Shown here piece after piece: positions 40,501 to 52,776 of a DNA stretch of 64,000 nucleotides. The stretch spans positions 1-64,000 of the forward strand of contig JAKBSJ010000005.1 in the NCBI GenBank assembly GCA_021844945.1. The letters run 5' to 3'. Both the position numbers and the translations under genes were made by a program. Numbering within the stretch: position 1 is the stretch's first letter; the number at the start of each line of letters is the position of its first letter. A model generated the notes under the pieces. The model did not search any database and was not told the DNA's origin. It saw only the letters and a program-made list of their open reading frames with translations. This DNA comes from Thermoplasmata archaeon. GTDB lineage: Archaea; Thermoplasmatota; Thermoplasmata; Lutacidiplasmatales; UBA184.

Positions 40501-43500
40501 TTACCGCCCAGCCGGGGGGGACGGGGGCGGAGCGAACACGAGATCCGCGGCTCTTCGGCGCCGGCGCTGCCAGGTCCCTAGCACGATGGTCACAACGGCG
40601 ATCACCGCGATCGCGATCAGGGCGTAGCCCCACCAGGGAATCCCGGCCGGGCTGAACGCGACGGTCCTCGTCACGGGCTCGCCGCCGACGATGAACGTAC
40701 CGCTCGAGCCGACGTAGCCCGGGGCGGACGTCGAGAAGGAGTAGCTGCCGTTGGCCACGAAGATGGTGATCTCGGAGGTCGTGCCGTTCGCGGCCGGCTC
40801 GCCCGATACATGGACCCACCATCGCTGTCCGGTGGGTAGCCCGTTCTCTACGAACGTCACCGGAACGGTGTAGAGCACGAAGACGGCAGTGGGCGCCCGC
40901 GTCGGCGTCCCCCGTACGGTCACCGTTGCGGTCACATCGATGTAGATCGGGTTCCGGGTGGTGGCGCGGAACGTGTAGGTGCCGTTGGGCAGCGTGACGG
41001 TCACATTGGTCCCGGCGACGGAGGACTTCGAGAAGCCGGCGACCGAGACGGTCCAATTCGTGTTCGGGGCGAGCCCCCGCTCTGAGAACGTCACCCCGTA
41101 GAACGGTGCGACTTCCCAGTCGGTCGCGATGACCGGGAGCGCGCCGTAGATCGCTGTCATGTTGTCGCTGCGCTCGTTGGCGACGTAGACATAGGCGTTG
41201 ACGGGGACGTAGGCCAGCGCGCTCGGACCGAGCCCAACGGCGATGGGCGCTCCGACCTTGACGCCGGTCGACCCGTTGAGGACGAGGACACTGTCGTTGC
41301 CGGCGTTCGCGATGTAGAGGAATCCGTTCGTCGGGTCGAAGGCGACGGCCGAGGGGGCTGCCGAGGCTCCCTCCATGAGAATCGTCGTCACTTTCCCCGT
41401 CGGACCGATCACCGAGACACCGCCGGTGCCGCGATCGGCGACGTAGATCGATCCATCGAGGGGATCGTAGGCCAGTGCCGAGGGTTCCGCCCCCACCGCG
41501 AGCGTTTCCGATACCCGGTCAGTGGCGCCGTCGATCACGGTGACGTTGCCGCCGACCGAGTCGGCCACGAAGAGGTCGTTGTTGGCGGGGTCGTAGGTGA
41601 TCGCGACAGGGCCGGTTCCGACGGGAATCCGCGTCCCGGTCCCTTCGTTGGTGGAGGCGTTGATCACGACGACGTCGCTGCTGTTACGAGCGGCGACGAA
41701 CACCTCGGTGCTTGACGGGTCAAATGCGATCGCGCTCGGCGTGCGGCCGACCCCGATGCTGGGCACGAGCACCCGGAGGGGATCGCCGCCGAGCACGGTG
41801 ACGTTGTCGCTTCCCGAGTTCGCCACGTACACCTCACCGTTCGTCGGGTCGTAGGCGACGGCGGCCGGCCCGATCCCGACCCCCAGGGTCTCGATCGGCG
41901 CGCTCGTCGTGGCGTTGATGACCGTGACGGCCCCGGCGCTCGAATCGGCGACGATCACGGCGTCCAACGCGGGGTCGTACGCCAAGGCGGATGGACCGAC
42001 CACCGGCCCGATGCTCGGGACCACGACGGAGTTCGGAAGTCCTCGGACCGTGACCGTTCCGGATGCGCCCGGGTAGAGCGACTGGAAACCGAATCCCCCG
42101 TTGACCGAATAGGGAAACGTTCCGTTCGGCTCTCGAACTTGGAGGTTCGTCCCGGCCGGGCCCGATGCCGTGGTCCCATTGACGGTCACACTCCAAGTGT
42201 TTCCCGCCGGCAAGCCGGACTCGGAGAAGGAGATCGGGTACGCGGGGGAGAGGGTCCACACCGTGGCTACGTAGCCGTTGGCGTTGATGGCAGCGACGCT
42301 GTCGTTCGTCGAGTCTACGACGTAGACGAATCCATTGGCCGAGTCGTAGGCGAGGCTCGTCGGACTCGCGCCGACCCGGAAGTCGGGACCAACCTTCGCG
42401 TTCGTCGCCCCGTTGATCACGCTGACGTTGTCGTTTTGCTCGTCCGCGACGTAGAGGTAGTCGCTCACCGGGTCGACCACCAAGGAGAATGGGTAGGAAC
42501 CTACCCCGACGCTGGGCGTGGTGACCACGGCCGATGTCGCGTTGATCACCGTCAGGTTGTTGCTGTAGTAATTGGCGACGTAGAGGTCTCCGTTATCGGG
42601 GTCGTAGGCGAGCGCGGAGGGGCCGTTTCCCACCGGGACGCTTCTCGGTCCGGTGTATCCCGGGGGTCCGAACACCGTGAGGTTGCTCCCTCCCTGGTTC
42701 GCGATGTACGCGACTCCATCCTGAGGATCGAATGCGATCGCGAACGGGTGTAGGCCCGTCGGGATGCTGGGATCGAGGACGGCGTTCGTGAGCCCGTCGA
42801 TGACCGTCAGATTATCGCTCTGCGAGTTGGCGACGTAGATGTCGCCGGTGGTGGGATCGTAGGCGATCCCTTCGGGCTGGGCGCCGACCCCGATGTACCC
42901 GACCACGGCGTTGGTGGTCGCGTCGATCACATCGACCTCGTTGCTGCCCGCGCTGGCCACGAAGATCTCGTTGTTCTGGGGGTCGTAGGCGAGGGCGTAC
43001 GGCTCGTTGGTCACCGAGATGCTCGCGATGACGACCCGATCGGTCGCACCGTCGATGACCGTGAGGTTGCTGGAGCCCTTGTTTGCGACGTACAGGTAAC
43101 CGTTCGCCGGGTCATACACCACGCTATACGGGTTCGGCCCGACGGGAATCTGAGGGTCCACGACCTGGTCGATCGGCCCCGCGATCACGAACGTTCCGGA
43201 AACACTCGGGAACCTCACCTGGCGCCCCCACTGATTCGTAAGAGTGTAGCTGTACGTGCCGTTCGGAAGAGGCACGCGGATATCGCTTCGGGTTCCGACG
43301 CTCCATTCACTGCCGTTCACGTTCACCGACCAGGGCACGTTCCACGGAAGGCCGGTCTCGTTGAACGTCTCGAAGTACACCGGCGTGGTCAGGGGCGCGC
43401 CTCGTTCCCCTTCCAGAGGGCTCGAAGCCGCGGACGCGCCCGCGTGGCTCGCCGGTACGGCCCATCCGGCCGCCAGGACGACCGGGACCGCCAGGAGGGC

Positions 43501-43533
43501 GAACACCACGCGCACGCGGCCCCCATCGGACAT
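40501..43533 (-). CDS. Surface protein with two seven-repeat YVTN beta-propellers and four FxExGLP-type domains, C-terminal TM anchor
   Basis: N-terminal signal-like segment; 7+7 repeats of the ~42-aa type (S)ALAYDPxNGxLYVANxxSxNxTVIDGxT; C-terminal WWGYALIAIAVIAVVTIVLGTWQRRRRR. Confidence 0.9.
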   Translation of the reverse strand: MSDGGRVRVVFALLAVPVVLAAGWAVPASHAGASAASSPLEGERGAPLTTPVYFETFNETGLPWNVPWSVNVNGSEWSVGTRSDIRVPLPNGTYSYTLTNQWGRQVRFPSVSGTFVIAGPIDQVVDPQIPVGPNPYSVVYDPANGYLYVANKGSSNLTVIDGATDRVVIASISVTNEPYALAYDPQNNEIFVASAGSNEVDVIDATTNAVVGYIGVGAQPEGIAYDPTTGDIYVANSQSDNLTVIDGLTNAVLDPSIPTGLHPFAIAFDPQDGVAYIANQGGSNLTVFGPPGYTGPRSVPVGNGPSALAYDPDNGDLYVANYYSNNLTVINATSAVVTTPSVGVGSYPFSLVVDPVSDYLYVADEQNDNVSVINGATNAKVGPDFRVGASPTSLAYDSANGFVYVVDSTNDSVAAINANGYVATVWTLSPAYPISFSESGLPAGNTWSVTVNGTTASGPAGTNLQVREPNGTFPYSVNGGFGFQSLYPGASGTVTVRGLPNSVVVPSIGPVVGPSALAYDPALDAVIVADSSAGAVTVINATTSAPIETLGVGIGPAAVAYDPTNGEVYVANSGSDNVTVLGGDPLRVLVPSIGVGRTPSAIAFDPSSTEVFVAARNSSDVVVINASTNEGTGTRIPVGTGPVAITYDPANNDLFVADSVGGNVTVIDGATDRVSETLAVGAEPSALAYDPLDGSIYVADRGTGGVSVIGPTGKVTTILMEGASAAPSAVAFDPTNGFLYIANAGNDSVLVLNGSTGVKVGAPIAVGLGPSALAYVPVNAYVYVANERSDNMTAIYGALPVIATDWEVAPFYGVTFSERGLAPNTNWTVSVAGFSKSSVAGTNVTVTLPNGTYTFRATTRNPIYIDVTATVTVRGTPTRAPTAVFVLYTVPVTFVENGLPTGQRWWVHVSGEPAANGTTSEITIFVANGSYSFSTSAPGYVGSSGTFIVGGEPVTRTVAFSPAGIPWWGYALIAIAVIAVVTIVLGTWQRRRRRAADLVFAPPPSPPAGR

Positions 43534-43702
43534 GGCCCTCCCTTCCTGCCGCCCGCCTCTTCCCCGAACAGGGGGCCGCCGCTCTTCTATCTATTCGGAG
43601 GCATCCGGGTGCGCCGGTGGTGGCACCCGGCCCTGAGGTTCGTTCTCCCACCGTGGCCGCGGCCCGACGTTTCATATACCGACCTCCACTACCGCCGCGC
43701 GC

Positions 43703-43808
43703 AGCGGGGTAGGGTAGTCAGGAAAACGGACCGGGGATTCTCCGTCCGCCCTGAGATCCCGACGGGCTCATAACCCGTAGATCCATGGTTCAAATCCATG
43801 CCCCGCTA
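43703..43808 (+). tRNA. Initiator-type tRNA-Met(CAT) with ~31-nt D-loop insertion (putative intron)
   Basis: AGCGGGGTAGGGTAGTCAGGA[aaacggaccggggattctccgtccgccctga]GATCCCGACGGGCTCATAACCCGTAGATCCATGGTTCAAATCCATGCCCCGCTA; A1:U72 and GGG:CCC anticodon stem fit an initiator. Confidence 0.85.
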
Positions 43809-43927
43809 TCACTCCGCGGCGGTATGAAACGGGCGAAAGCACGCCCCCGGGGCCACCCGGCGCAGGACGGGGAACCTCCGACGGTCATCCCCGAAATCCC
43901 CATACGCCCGCGCGCATCGAGAGCTCG

Positions 43928-44395
43928 ATGGCCGAAACACGGTTTCCCACGATCTCGGTCGCGACGGATGGTTCGGTCCCCGCGAACGAAGCCCTAGACG
44001 TGGCGATCGATCTCGCGAAGCGCTACGGCTCGTCTCTCACCGTACTCGCGGTCGCTCCGCTTCAGCCAACCTTTCTCGCGGCGAGCGAGGCGTACGTCCC
44101 TCCCACGCCCCCGGTCATCGACCTACCGTACTACCGGCATCAGGTGGATGCAGCCCTTGCGAAAGCCCGGGCCGCCGGGATCGCCACGGTAAAGGGGGTC
44201 GTCATGGAAGGGGTCCCGATCGACGAGATTCTTGTGTATCTCGAGAGGCAGGCCCCCTCGCTCGTCGTGGTCGGTTCGCGCGGTCTGAGCCGCGGCAAGC
44301 GACTACTGCTCGGCAGCGTCTCCACGGCGGTCGTTCAGGGGTTCAAGGGCGCGGTGCTCGTCGTGCATCCCCGAGCTACGGAGCCATCGCCGTAA
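43928..44395 (+). CDS. Universal stress protein (UspA family)
   Basis: ISVATDGSVPANEALDVAIDLAKRYGSSLTVLAVAP, LVVVGSRGLSRGKRLLLGSVSTAVVQ. Confidence 0.9.
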   Translation: MAETRFPTISVATDGSVPANEALDVAIDLAKRYGSSLTVLAVAPLQPTFLAASEAYVPPTPPVIDLPYYRHQVDAALAKARAAGIATVKGVVMEGVPIDEILVYLERQAPSLVVVGSRGLSRGKRLLLGSVSTAVVQGFKGAVLVVHPRATEPSP

Positions 44396-44885
44396 CGATC
44401 GAAAGGCGTGTCGGGACCGGGAGCTTGTGGGAGGCCTTGCGCATGGCCTCCTTCGCATCCTCGATGTGAGCCGGGGTCGTGTAGATCGTCAGAAGGCCGC
44501 TCCCAATCTGCGCGCGTACAGCGTGACCGACCGGCTTGCCGAAGGCGCGCCGCATCCCGTCCGAGATACGGTCTGCTCCCGCGCCCATGGCCATCTTGTG
44601 CTCGCGCAGGATCGCATGAGGGTACCGGCGCACCTTGAGATGATACTGGTTCGGCGCGGCCTTCTCGAGCACGCGGACCGCGCTGACCCGAGCCGCTTCG
44701 AGCGCGATGTCCCGGACCTGACCCGCCTCCTCGGTCCCTAGGGTGAGGGATACAGGGAAGGCCTCCTTCAGGTTCCCCGTGTCAAACTGGGTGACCCGGC
44801 AGACCGGTATCCCTCCCATGTACTCGTGGCGCGTGTAAATCTGGCCCTCGATCTTACGATACATGCGGGCCGGCTTGCGCGTCAT
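44376..44885 (-). CDS. rpl10e: Ribosomal protein L10e (L16/L10AE family)
   Basis: RKPARMYRKIEGQIYTRHEYMGGIP, YHLKVRRYPHAILREHKMAMGAGADRISDGMRRAFGKPVG. Confidence 0.93.
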   Translation of the reverse strand: MTRKPARMYRKIEGQIYTRHEYMGGIPVCRVTQFDTGNLKEAFPVSLTLGTEEAGQVRDIALEAARVSAVRVLEKAAPNQYHLKVRRYPHAILREHKMAMGAGADRISDGMRRAFGKPVGHAVRAQIGSGLLTIYTTPAHIEDAKEAMRKASHKLPVPTRLSIVTAMAP

Positions 44886-45826
44886 GGGGCGCGGCGAGCC
44901 TCGCCCCCTCTAAAATCCTTGCGGAGCCCCGGAGGGCCCGCCCGGGCCGTCGATGGCAGGACTCGCGCCCCGGTTCGCGCCAGCGACACCTCGGCCGCGC
45001 GGGATTCGTGGGTCTCTAGTACTCGCGCTATCCGATTGCGCGCGCTCGACCGGCGGGCCAGCACGAAGAAGCTCGAACCGAACATCGTCTGGGCCGCCCA
45101 GGCATCCGACCCTCGCAGGGCGTGGATGAGGCGGCGGAGCGGAGGAGGTGCCAGACGTACGCGATCGGTGAATCGCTCGCTTGCCTCGGCAAACCTCTCG
45201 AGCGAGGGGTGCGCGAGGAGCCCGTCCAAGTCTCGCGCCGCCCGATGGATCCGGGCGCGCATTCGGGGATTGGAGAGCACGCGGGGGGTGGCGATCCGCG
45301 GGCCGGCGACGCCGACCCATACCGTGGTCCGGGAGGATAGGTGGCGGATTTTTCCCCAGGGTGGGATCCCCGGCTTCGAGCGGAACTCGATCCCTCCACC
45401 GAGGATCGCGGCGACCCCACCCAACCCGGTGCCGCCGTCGAGTTCAGCGAGGTGCGCGGCCCGGATCGCCCACGGACGACTCTGCCCGACGAGCGAACTC
45501 ACCGCGAGCGTGGCTGCGAGGGTCCCCGCCGCGCTCATTCCAAACCCTTGGCCCACCGGCAGCTCGTGGCGTACTCGCACGACGAGATGTCCCCTCGCCC
45601 GAACCCCGACCCGACGGATGGCGTCCTCCGTGACGGGAAGCGGCGTGCCGGCCTCGTCCATCGCCGCGACGGAGTTCCGGGGCCCCGGCCGCAGCGTCGC
45701 GGTCGCGTAGGCTCCGAGCTCGAGGACCAAGCCCGCGCCTTGCGAGCCGGCCGCGCGTGGGTCGGAGCCCTGTGACGCGGGTCGGAAGATGCCCGTGATG
45801 TGGCCGGGGGCGAAGGCCCGCGCGAT
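44882..45826 (-). CDS. Pantoate kinase-like GHMP kinase (start codon uncertain)
   Basis: ARAFAPGHITGIF, HELPVGQGFGMSAAGTLAATLAV, HLAELDGGTGLGGVAAILGGGIEFRSKPGIPPWG; no in-frame ATG/GTG/TTG near the expected N-terminus. Confidence 0.82.
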   Translation of the reverse strand: MARAFAPGHITGIFRPASQGSDPRAAGSQGAGLVLELGAYATATLRPGPRNSVAAMDEAGTPLPVTEDAIRRVGVRARGHLVVRVRHELPVGQGFGMSAAGTLAATLAVSSLVGQSRPWAIRAAHLAELDGGTGLGGVAAILGGGIEFRSKPGIPPWGKIRHLSSRTTVWVGVAGPRIATPRVLSNPRMRARIHRAARDLDGLLAHPSLERFAEASERFTDRVRLAPPPLRRLIHALRGSDAWAAQTMFGSSFFVLARRSSARNRIARVLETHESRAAEVSLARTGARVLPSTARAGPPGLRKDFRGGEARRAP

Positions 45827-45876
45827 TCGACTCCGCTCCGTTCCCCTCGCCCCCCTCGCGCCGCTCGACCGGTCAC

Positions 45877-45887
45877 TCCTTATAAAC
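45877..45887. promoter_or_regulatory. TATA-box-like element shared by divergent pantoate kinase and PAN genes
   Basis: cttataaacg; near-palindromic, readable as TTTATAAG on the minus strand. Confidence 0.45.
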
Positions 45888-45940
45888 GAGGACGTATTCG
45901 TTAAGTCGACGGGGCGACCTTCCGTCCTCCAACCACACCG

Positions 45941-47146
45941 ATGAGCGATTCTGAAGCTCCCGTTGCCGGGCAGGACTCGTTCGACCGCATGAACTTCCTC
46001 GAACTGAGGAACACGCAGTTGGCGGAAGCGATCAAGCGGGTCGAGAGCGAACGGCACTACATGGAGTCGGAGATCCTCCGACTGCAGCGTGAGGTCAAGC
46101 GGCTCAAGACCGAACTCGACCGGCTCCGGTACCCGCCGCTCATTGTGGGTAGCGTGCGGGACGTACTCACGGACGGTCGCGTGATCGTGAAGTCGTCGAC
46201 CGGCCCCGACTTCGTCGTCAACTCGGCAGAGAACGTCGAGCACGCGAAGATGACGATCGGTAGCCGGGTCGCGCTCAACAAGCAGACGCTCGCGGTCATG
46301 GGCGTGCTGCCCGCGTCGGTCGACCCCCTCGTCACGGCGAGCGAGATCGTCGACAAACCCGCGATCACCTACGAGGACATCGGTGGGCTCATGGACCAGA
46401 TCCGCGACATCCGCGAGGCGGTCGAATATCCTCTCCTGCGGGCCGAGCTCTATCGGAAGGTCGGCGTCGATCCGCCGAAGGGCGTACTCCTCGTTGGCTC
46501 GCCCGGAACCGGTAAGACGCTGATCGCGAAGGCCGTGGCGCATCATACCAACGCGACGTTCATCCGGCTCGTCGGGAGCGAGCTCGTCCAGAAGTACATC
46601 GGCGAGGGAGCGCGGCTCGTTCGCGAGCTCTTCCAGCTCGCGAAGGAGAAGGCGCCCACGATCATCTTCATCGACGAGGTCGACTCCATCGGAGCGAAAC
46701 GCCTCGAGGTGGCCACCAGCGGGGACCGCGAGGTCCAGCGGACGTTGATGCAGCTGCTCGCCGAGATGGACGGCTTCGAGCCGCTGTCCAACGTCAAGAT
46801 CATTGCGGCGACGAACCGTCCGGACATCCTCGACGATGCACTGCTGCGCCCGGGGCGCTTCGACCGGATCATCGAGATCCCGGTACCGACTCCCGCGGGG
46901 CGCGCCGAGATCTTCCGGATCCACTCCCGGGGCATGGCGATTCGCGACACGATCGACTTCGAGGCGCTCGCCACCCGATGCGAAGGTGTGACGGGGGCCG
47001 ACATTAAGGCGATCTGTACCGAGGCCGGGATGTGGGCGATCCGAGAGGAGCGCGACCACGTGCTCGCGACGGATTTCGACCGCGCCGTCGAGAAGGTCGT
47101 TGGGGACGAGGAACTCCGCAAGGAGTCCGTCACGATGTTCGCTTGA
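45941..47146 (+). CDS. pan: Proteasome-activating nucleotidase (PAN)
   Basis: Coiled-coil N-terminus, YEDIGGLMDQIRDIREAVEYPLLRAELYRKVGVDPPKGVLLVGSPGTGKTLIAKAVAHHTNATFIRLVGSELVQKYIGEGARLVRELF. Confidence 0.95.
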   Translation: MSDSEAPVAGQDSFDRMNFLELRNTQLAEAIKRVESERHYMESEILRLQREVKRLKTELDRLRYPPLIVGSVRDVLTDGRVIVKSSTGPDFVVNSAENVEHAKMTIGSRVALNKQTLAVMGVLPASVDPLVTASEIVDKPAITYEDIGGLMDQIRDIREAVEYPLLRAELYRKVGVDPPKGVLLVGSPGTGKTLIAKAVAHHTNATFIRLVGSELVQKYIGEGARLVRELFQLAKEKAPTIIFIDEVDSIGAKRLEVATSGDREVQRTLMQLLAEMDGFEPLSNVKIIAATNRPDILDDALLRPGRFDRIIEIPVPTPAGRAEIFRIHSRGMAIRDTIDFEALATRCEGVTGADIKAICTEAGMWAIREERDHVLATDFDRAVEKVVGDEELRKESVTMFA

Positions 47147-47323
47147 TCCCGCGATCGAGGGACGAGCTCGGCATCATCGCCGTCGTTTCGAAGCGCGACG
47201 CGACGGCTACCTGCGAGGGAACTGGGGGTCCAACGCGGACCTCGTATCCGCTATCGGCGGCCCGCCCCCGACCCGGGCGCAGGCGCTGGGAGAGGTATCG
47301 AGGCGGGGTCCGGACGAGGTGGG

Positions 47324-48261
47324 CTACCGTGCCGAAGTCAGCTCTGTGCGCGCGACGATCCGAGGCCCGCTACCCACGTTGAGGTCGAATAGGTAGGCGG
47401 GCTGTCCCGCCGCGTAGACCACCGGGCGATCGGTCTTGATGCGCGCGTGCGGCCCCGAATGCTCTTCGACCACCATCGGCACGATCTGCATCCCGACCGC
47501 GACCGACATCCGAGATCCGACCCCCCAATCTCCCTTGTAGTAGCGGCACGGGAGGAGGCGTTCGCCCACCAGGTCCGCACCGGCGTTGAGCGACCCGGCC
47601 GGTGCCAAGATCTGTCCGCGCTCGACCTGGTCGACCTCGACGCCCTTCAGCGCCACCCCCACGCGCTCGCCGGCCTCGGCCTCCTTGACGTCGACATCAT
47701 GAACTTGGATCGACCGGATCTCCACGACCTTGTCGGTCGGCCACAGTCGAAGTTGCTCGTGCGCCCGGAGCGTTCCCCGACGGACCACCCCCAGAGCGAC
47801 CGTTCCGACCCCCTTGACCGGGAAGACGTGGTCGAGCGGCACCGCGACCGGACCCGAGTCGGCGGGAGCCCTCCATGATTCGACGGTCTCTCGCAGTTGG
47901 GGAACATCCAGCGGAACCCGCGGTGCGGACTCGAGACGGCTGCCTCTCAGCGCTCGCCCCAGCTCGTCCGTCCCGACGGCCGCGCCGGTGACGATCGTGG
48001 TTGGTAGATCGAAGAGCTCCACGGTCGCCATCGTCTCGGCGACCGAGCGCGTCAGCTCCTCGACGATGAGCAGGCATCGGTCGGCCATCGCAAGCGCCGA
48101 GAGGAGCGGCGCGAACTTTTCGGGGAACTGCGTTGGCTCGACGAGGGTCGTATGGTGATCGTCGTGGTTCGCGTCGAACAGCGTGAGGTCGGATTGCGTA
48201 CTCTTCTTTCCGAGCTGCGATGCAACGCCGTGCGTTCCGACCACCGCGACCGTGATGCCGC

Positions 48262-48265
<4 letters not shown>
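47324..48265 (-). CDS. EF1A/SelB-like translation-factor paralog with degenerate GTPase domain
   Basis: EF-Tu domain 2-like VPLDHVFPVKGVGTVALGVVRRGTLRAHEQLRLWPTDKVVEIRSIQVHDVDVKEAEAGERVGVALKGVEVDQVERGQIL; N-terminal domain lacks a canonical P-loop, DxxG and NKxD. Confidence 0.75.
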
Positions 48266-50871
<2,606 letters not shown>

Positions 50872-50925
50872 GGGCCCATTTGCAGCGTCGCGAGCCGATT
50901 TAAGCGCGTCTCCCGTCCCTACACC

Positions 50926-51870
50926 GTGCCCGATCTCTCGGTAGAGCTTGCCGGAATTCCGCTCAGAAACCCCTTACTCCTCGCGTCGGGGATTTGGGGC
51001 GAGAGCGGGCAATCCTTGATCGGAGCCTGGGACGCCGGGGCCGGTGGGGTTGTCACCAAATCGATTGGGTCGCGGCCGAGGCCCGGGTACCCGAACCCGA
51101 CGGTCGAGGAGTTCGATTCGTGGGGGATGCTGAACGCGATGGGGCTGCCCAACCCGGGGATCGCGGAGTATCCGCGCGAGATCCGGGCGGCGCGCGAACA
51201 CGGCGTGCTCGTTATCGGGTCGATCTTCGGTGGGAGCGCCGAGGAGTTCGCTCGCTTGGCCCGGGAGATGGCGACGACCGGGGTCATCGCCATCGAGCTC
51301 AATCTGAGCTGCCCTCATGCCGAAGGATTCGGCACCGAGATCGGGAGCGACCCGAAGGACGTGGAGGAGGTGATCCGCGCGGCGGTGCGCGAGGTGAAGG
51401 TCCCGGTGATCGCCAAGATCACCCCGAACGCGGCGGACCCGGCGGAGCTCGCCGTCGCGGCCGAGAGAGCGGGGGCGAAGGGGATCAGTGCGATCAACAC
51501 CGTTCGGGGACTGGCGATCGACACCACGCTCGCGCGTCCTGTGCTGGCCCACGGCATCGGGGGCCTCAGCGGCCCGGCGATCAAGTCGGTCGGGCTCGCC
51601 GCCGTCTGGCAGATCTACCGTAGGGTCCGGATCCCGATCGTCGGAATCGGCGGGATATCGAGCGGCAAGGACGTGCTCGAGTATGTGATGGCCGGCGCCC
51701 GCGCGGTCGAGATCGGTACCGCCGTGGCGCGCGAAGGGGTACGGGTTTTCGGTCGGATCGCTCAGGAGCTCGATCGCGCGCTCTCCGAACGCGGAACGGA
51801 TCGGCTCGTGAGCCTGGTGGGAGCGGCTCACCGGGGATTCGAGATGCCGACGGCCGACTTCCTGCCGTGA
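50926..51870 (+). CDS. pyrD: Dihydroorotate dehydrogenase, catalytic subunit
   Basis: NPLLLASGIWGESGQSL, ELNLSCPHAEGFG, VPVIAKITPNAADP, GIGGISSGKDVLEYVMAGARAVEIGTA; GTG start. Confidence 0.92.
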   Translation: MPDLSVELAGIPLRNPLLLASGIWGESGQSLIGAWDAGAGGVVTKSIGSRPRPGYPNPTVEEFDSWGMLNAMGLPNPGIAEYPREIRAAREHGVLVIGSIFGGSAEEFARLAREMATTGVIAIELNLSCPHAEGFGTEIGSDPKDVEEVIRAAVREVKVPVIAKITPNAADPAELAVAAERAGAKGISAINTVRGLAIDTTLARPVLAHGIGGLSGPAIKSVGLAAVWQIYRRVRIPIVGIGGISSGKDVLEYVMAGARAVEIGTAVAREGVRVFGRIAQELDRALSERGTDRLVSLVGAAHRGFEMPTADFLP

Positions 51871-51909
51871 CAGGCTGTAACGGTTTAACGGCGGCTCTCT
51901 AGCGGTGCC

Positions 51910-52686
51910 GTGCATCGGATCGTGGAGATTGAGGATCGCGTCCTCGAGACCCCGTCCACTGTGACGTGGCGCTTCCCCTACGCGGAGCCCTGCGCCCCCG
52001 GCCAGTTCGTGATGGTCTGGATCCCGGGGGACGACGAGCTGCCGATGTCGCTCTCCTACACCGACGGACCGTCCAAGGGGGTGACGATCAAGGCCATGGG
52101 CTCTACCACCCGCCACGTTCAGTCGATCCCCGCCGGCACCAGAATCGGGATTCGCGGCCCCTACGGTAACCGGTTCGACCTCACTCCACGGCGGATCCTC
52201 GTCGTCGGCGGAGGATCCGGCACCGCAGTCCTCGCCCCCGGCGCAGAAAGGGCCCTGCGATCCGGTGCGCAGGTCACTTGCGCGCTCGGAGCGACGACCG
52301 AGCTGGAGCTCCTATTCGCGAAGCGGTTGACCGCGGCTGGTGCTCGGGTCGAGGTGTCGACCGACGACGGGACGGCCGGTACGCCCGGGTTCGTCACGGC
52401 CGTAGTCGAACGACTGCTCGCCGAAGGGTCGTTCGACGCGGTGTGGACGTGCGGACCCGAAGTGATGATGCGCAAGGTCGCGGAGTTGGCGCGCTCGCGT
52501 GGCATCGTCGGATACGGCTCGGTCGAGCGTCATATGAAGTGCGCCCTCGGGATGTGCGATGCCTGCTCGCTGGGGCCCTACCACGTCTGCGTGGATGGGC
52601 CCGTCTTCCGTACCGAGACGCTCCTCTCCCTGGAGGAGTTCGGCCGTACGAAGCGCGACCCGTCGGGAAGACGGGTACCGTTGTAG
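51910..52686 (+). CDS. pyrK: Dihydroorotate dehydrogenase electron-transfer subunit
   Basis: APGQFVMVWIPGDDELPMSLS, RGPYGNRFDL, C-terminal Cys motif VERHMKCALGMCDACSLGPYHVCVDGPVF. Confidence 0.9.
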   Translation: MHRIVEIEDRVLETPSTVTWRFPYAEPCAPGQFVMVWIPGDDELPMSLSYTDGPSKGVTIKAMGSTTRHVQSIPAGTRIGIRGPYGNRFDLTPRRILVVGGGSGTAVLAPGAERALRSGAQVTCALGATTELELLFAKRLTAAGARVEVSTDDGTAGTPGFVTAVVERLLAEGSFDAVWTCGPEVMMRKVAELARSRGIVGYGSVERHMKCALGMCDACSLGPYHVCVDGPVFRTETLLSLEEFGRTKRDPSGRRVPL

Positions 52687-52776
52687 TAGGCCCAGAGCTG
52701 CGGATTGCGGAATGGGCCCCGGTCTCGCCGAATGGTTTATAGTGGCCGCTCACTACCAAATCGCCAGGTACATTTT

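Noticed and set aside
40501-43533. DNA-level tandem repeat or satellite
   Set aside because: The repetition reflects degenerate ~42-aa YVTN protein repeats rather than a recent DNA tandem array.
45827-47059. Long minus-strand extension of the 44882-47059 ORF
   Set aside because: It is antisense to the well-supported PAN gene; high-GC codon bias produces long antisense open frames. Only the part from ~45826 downward is the pantoate kinase.
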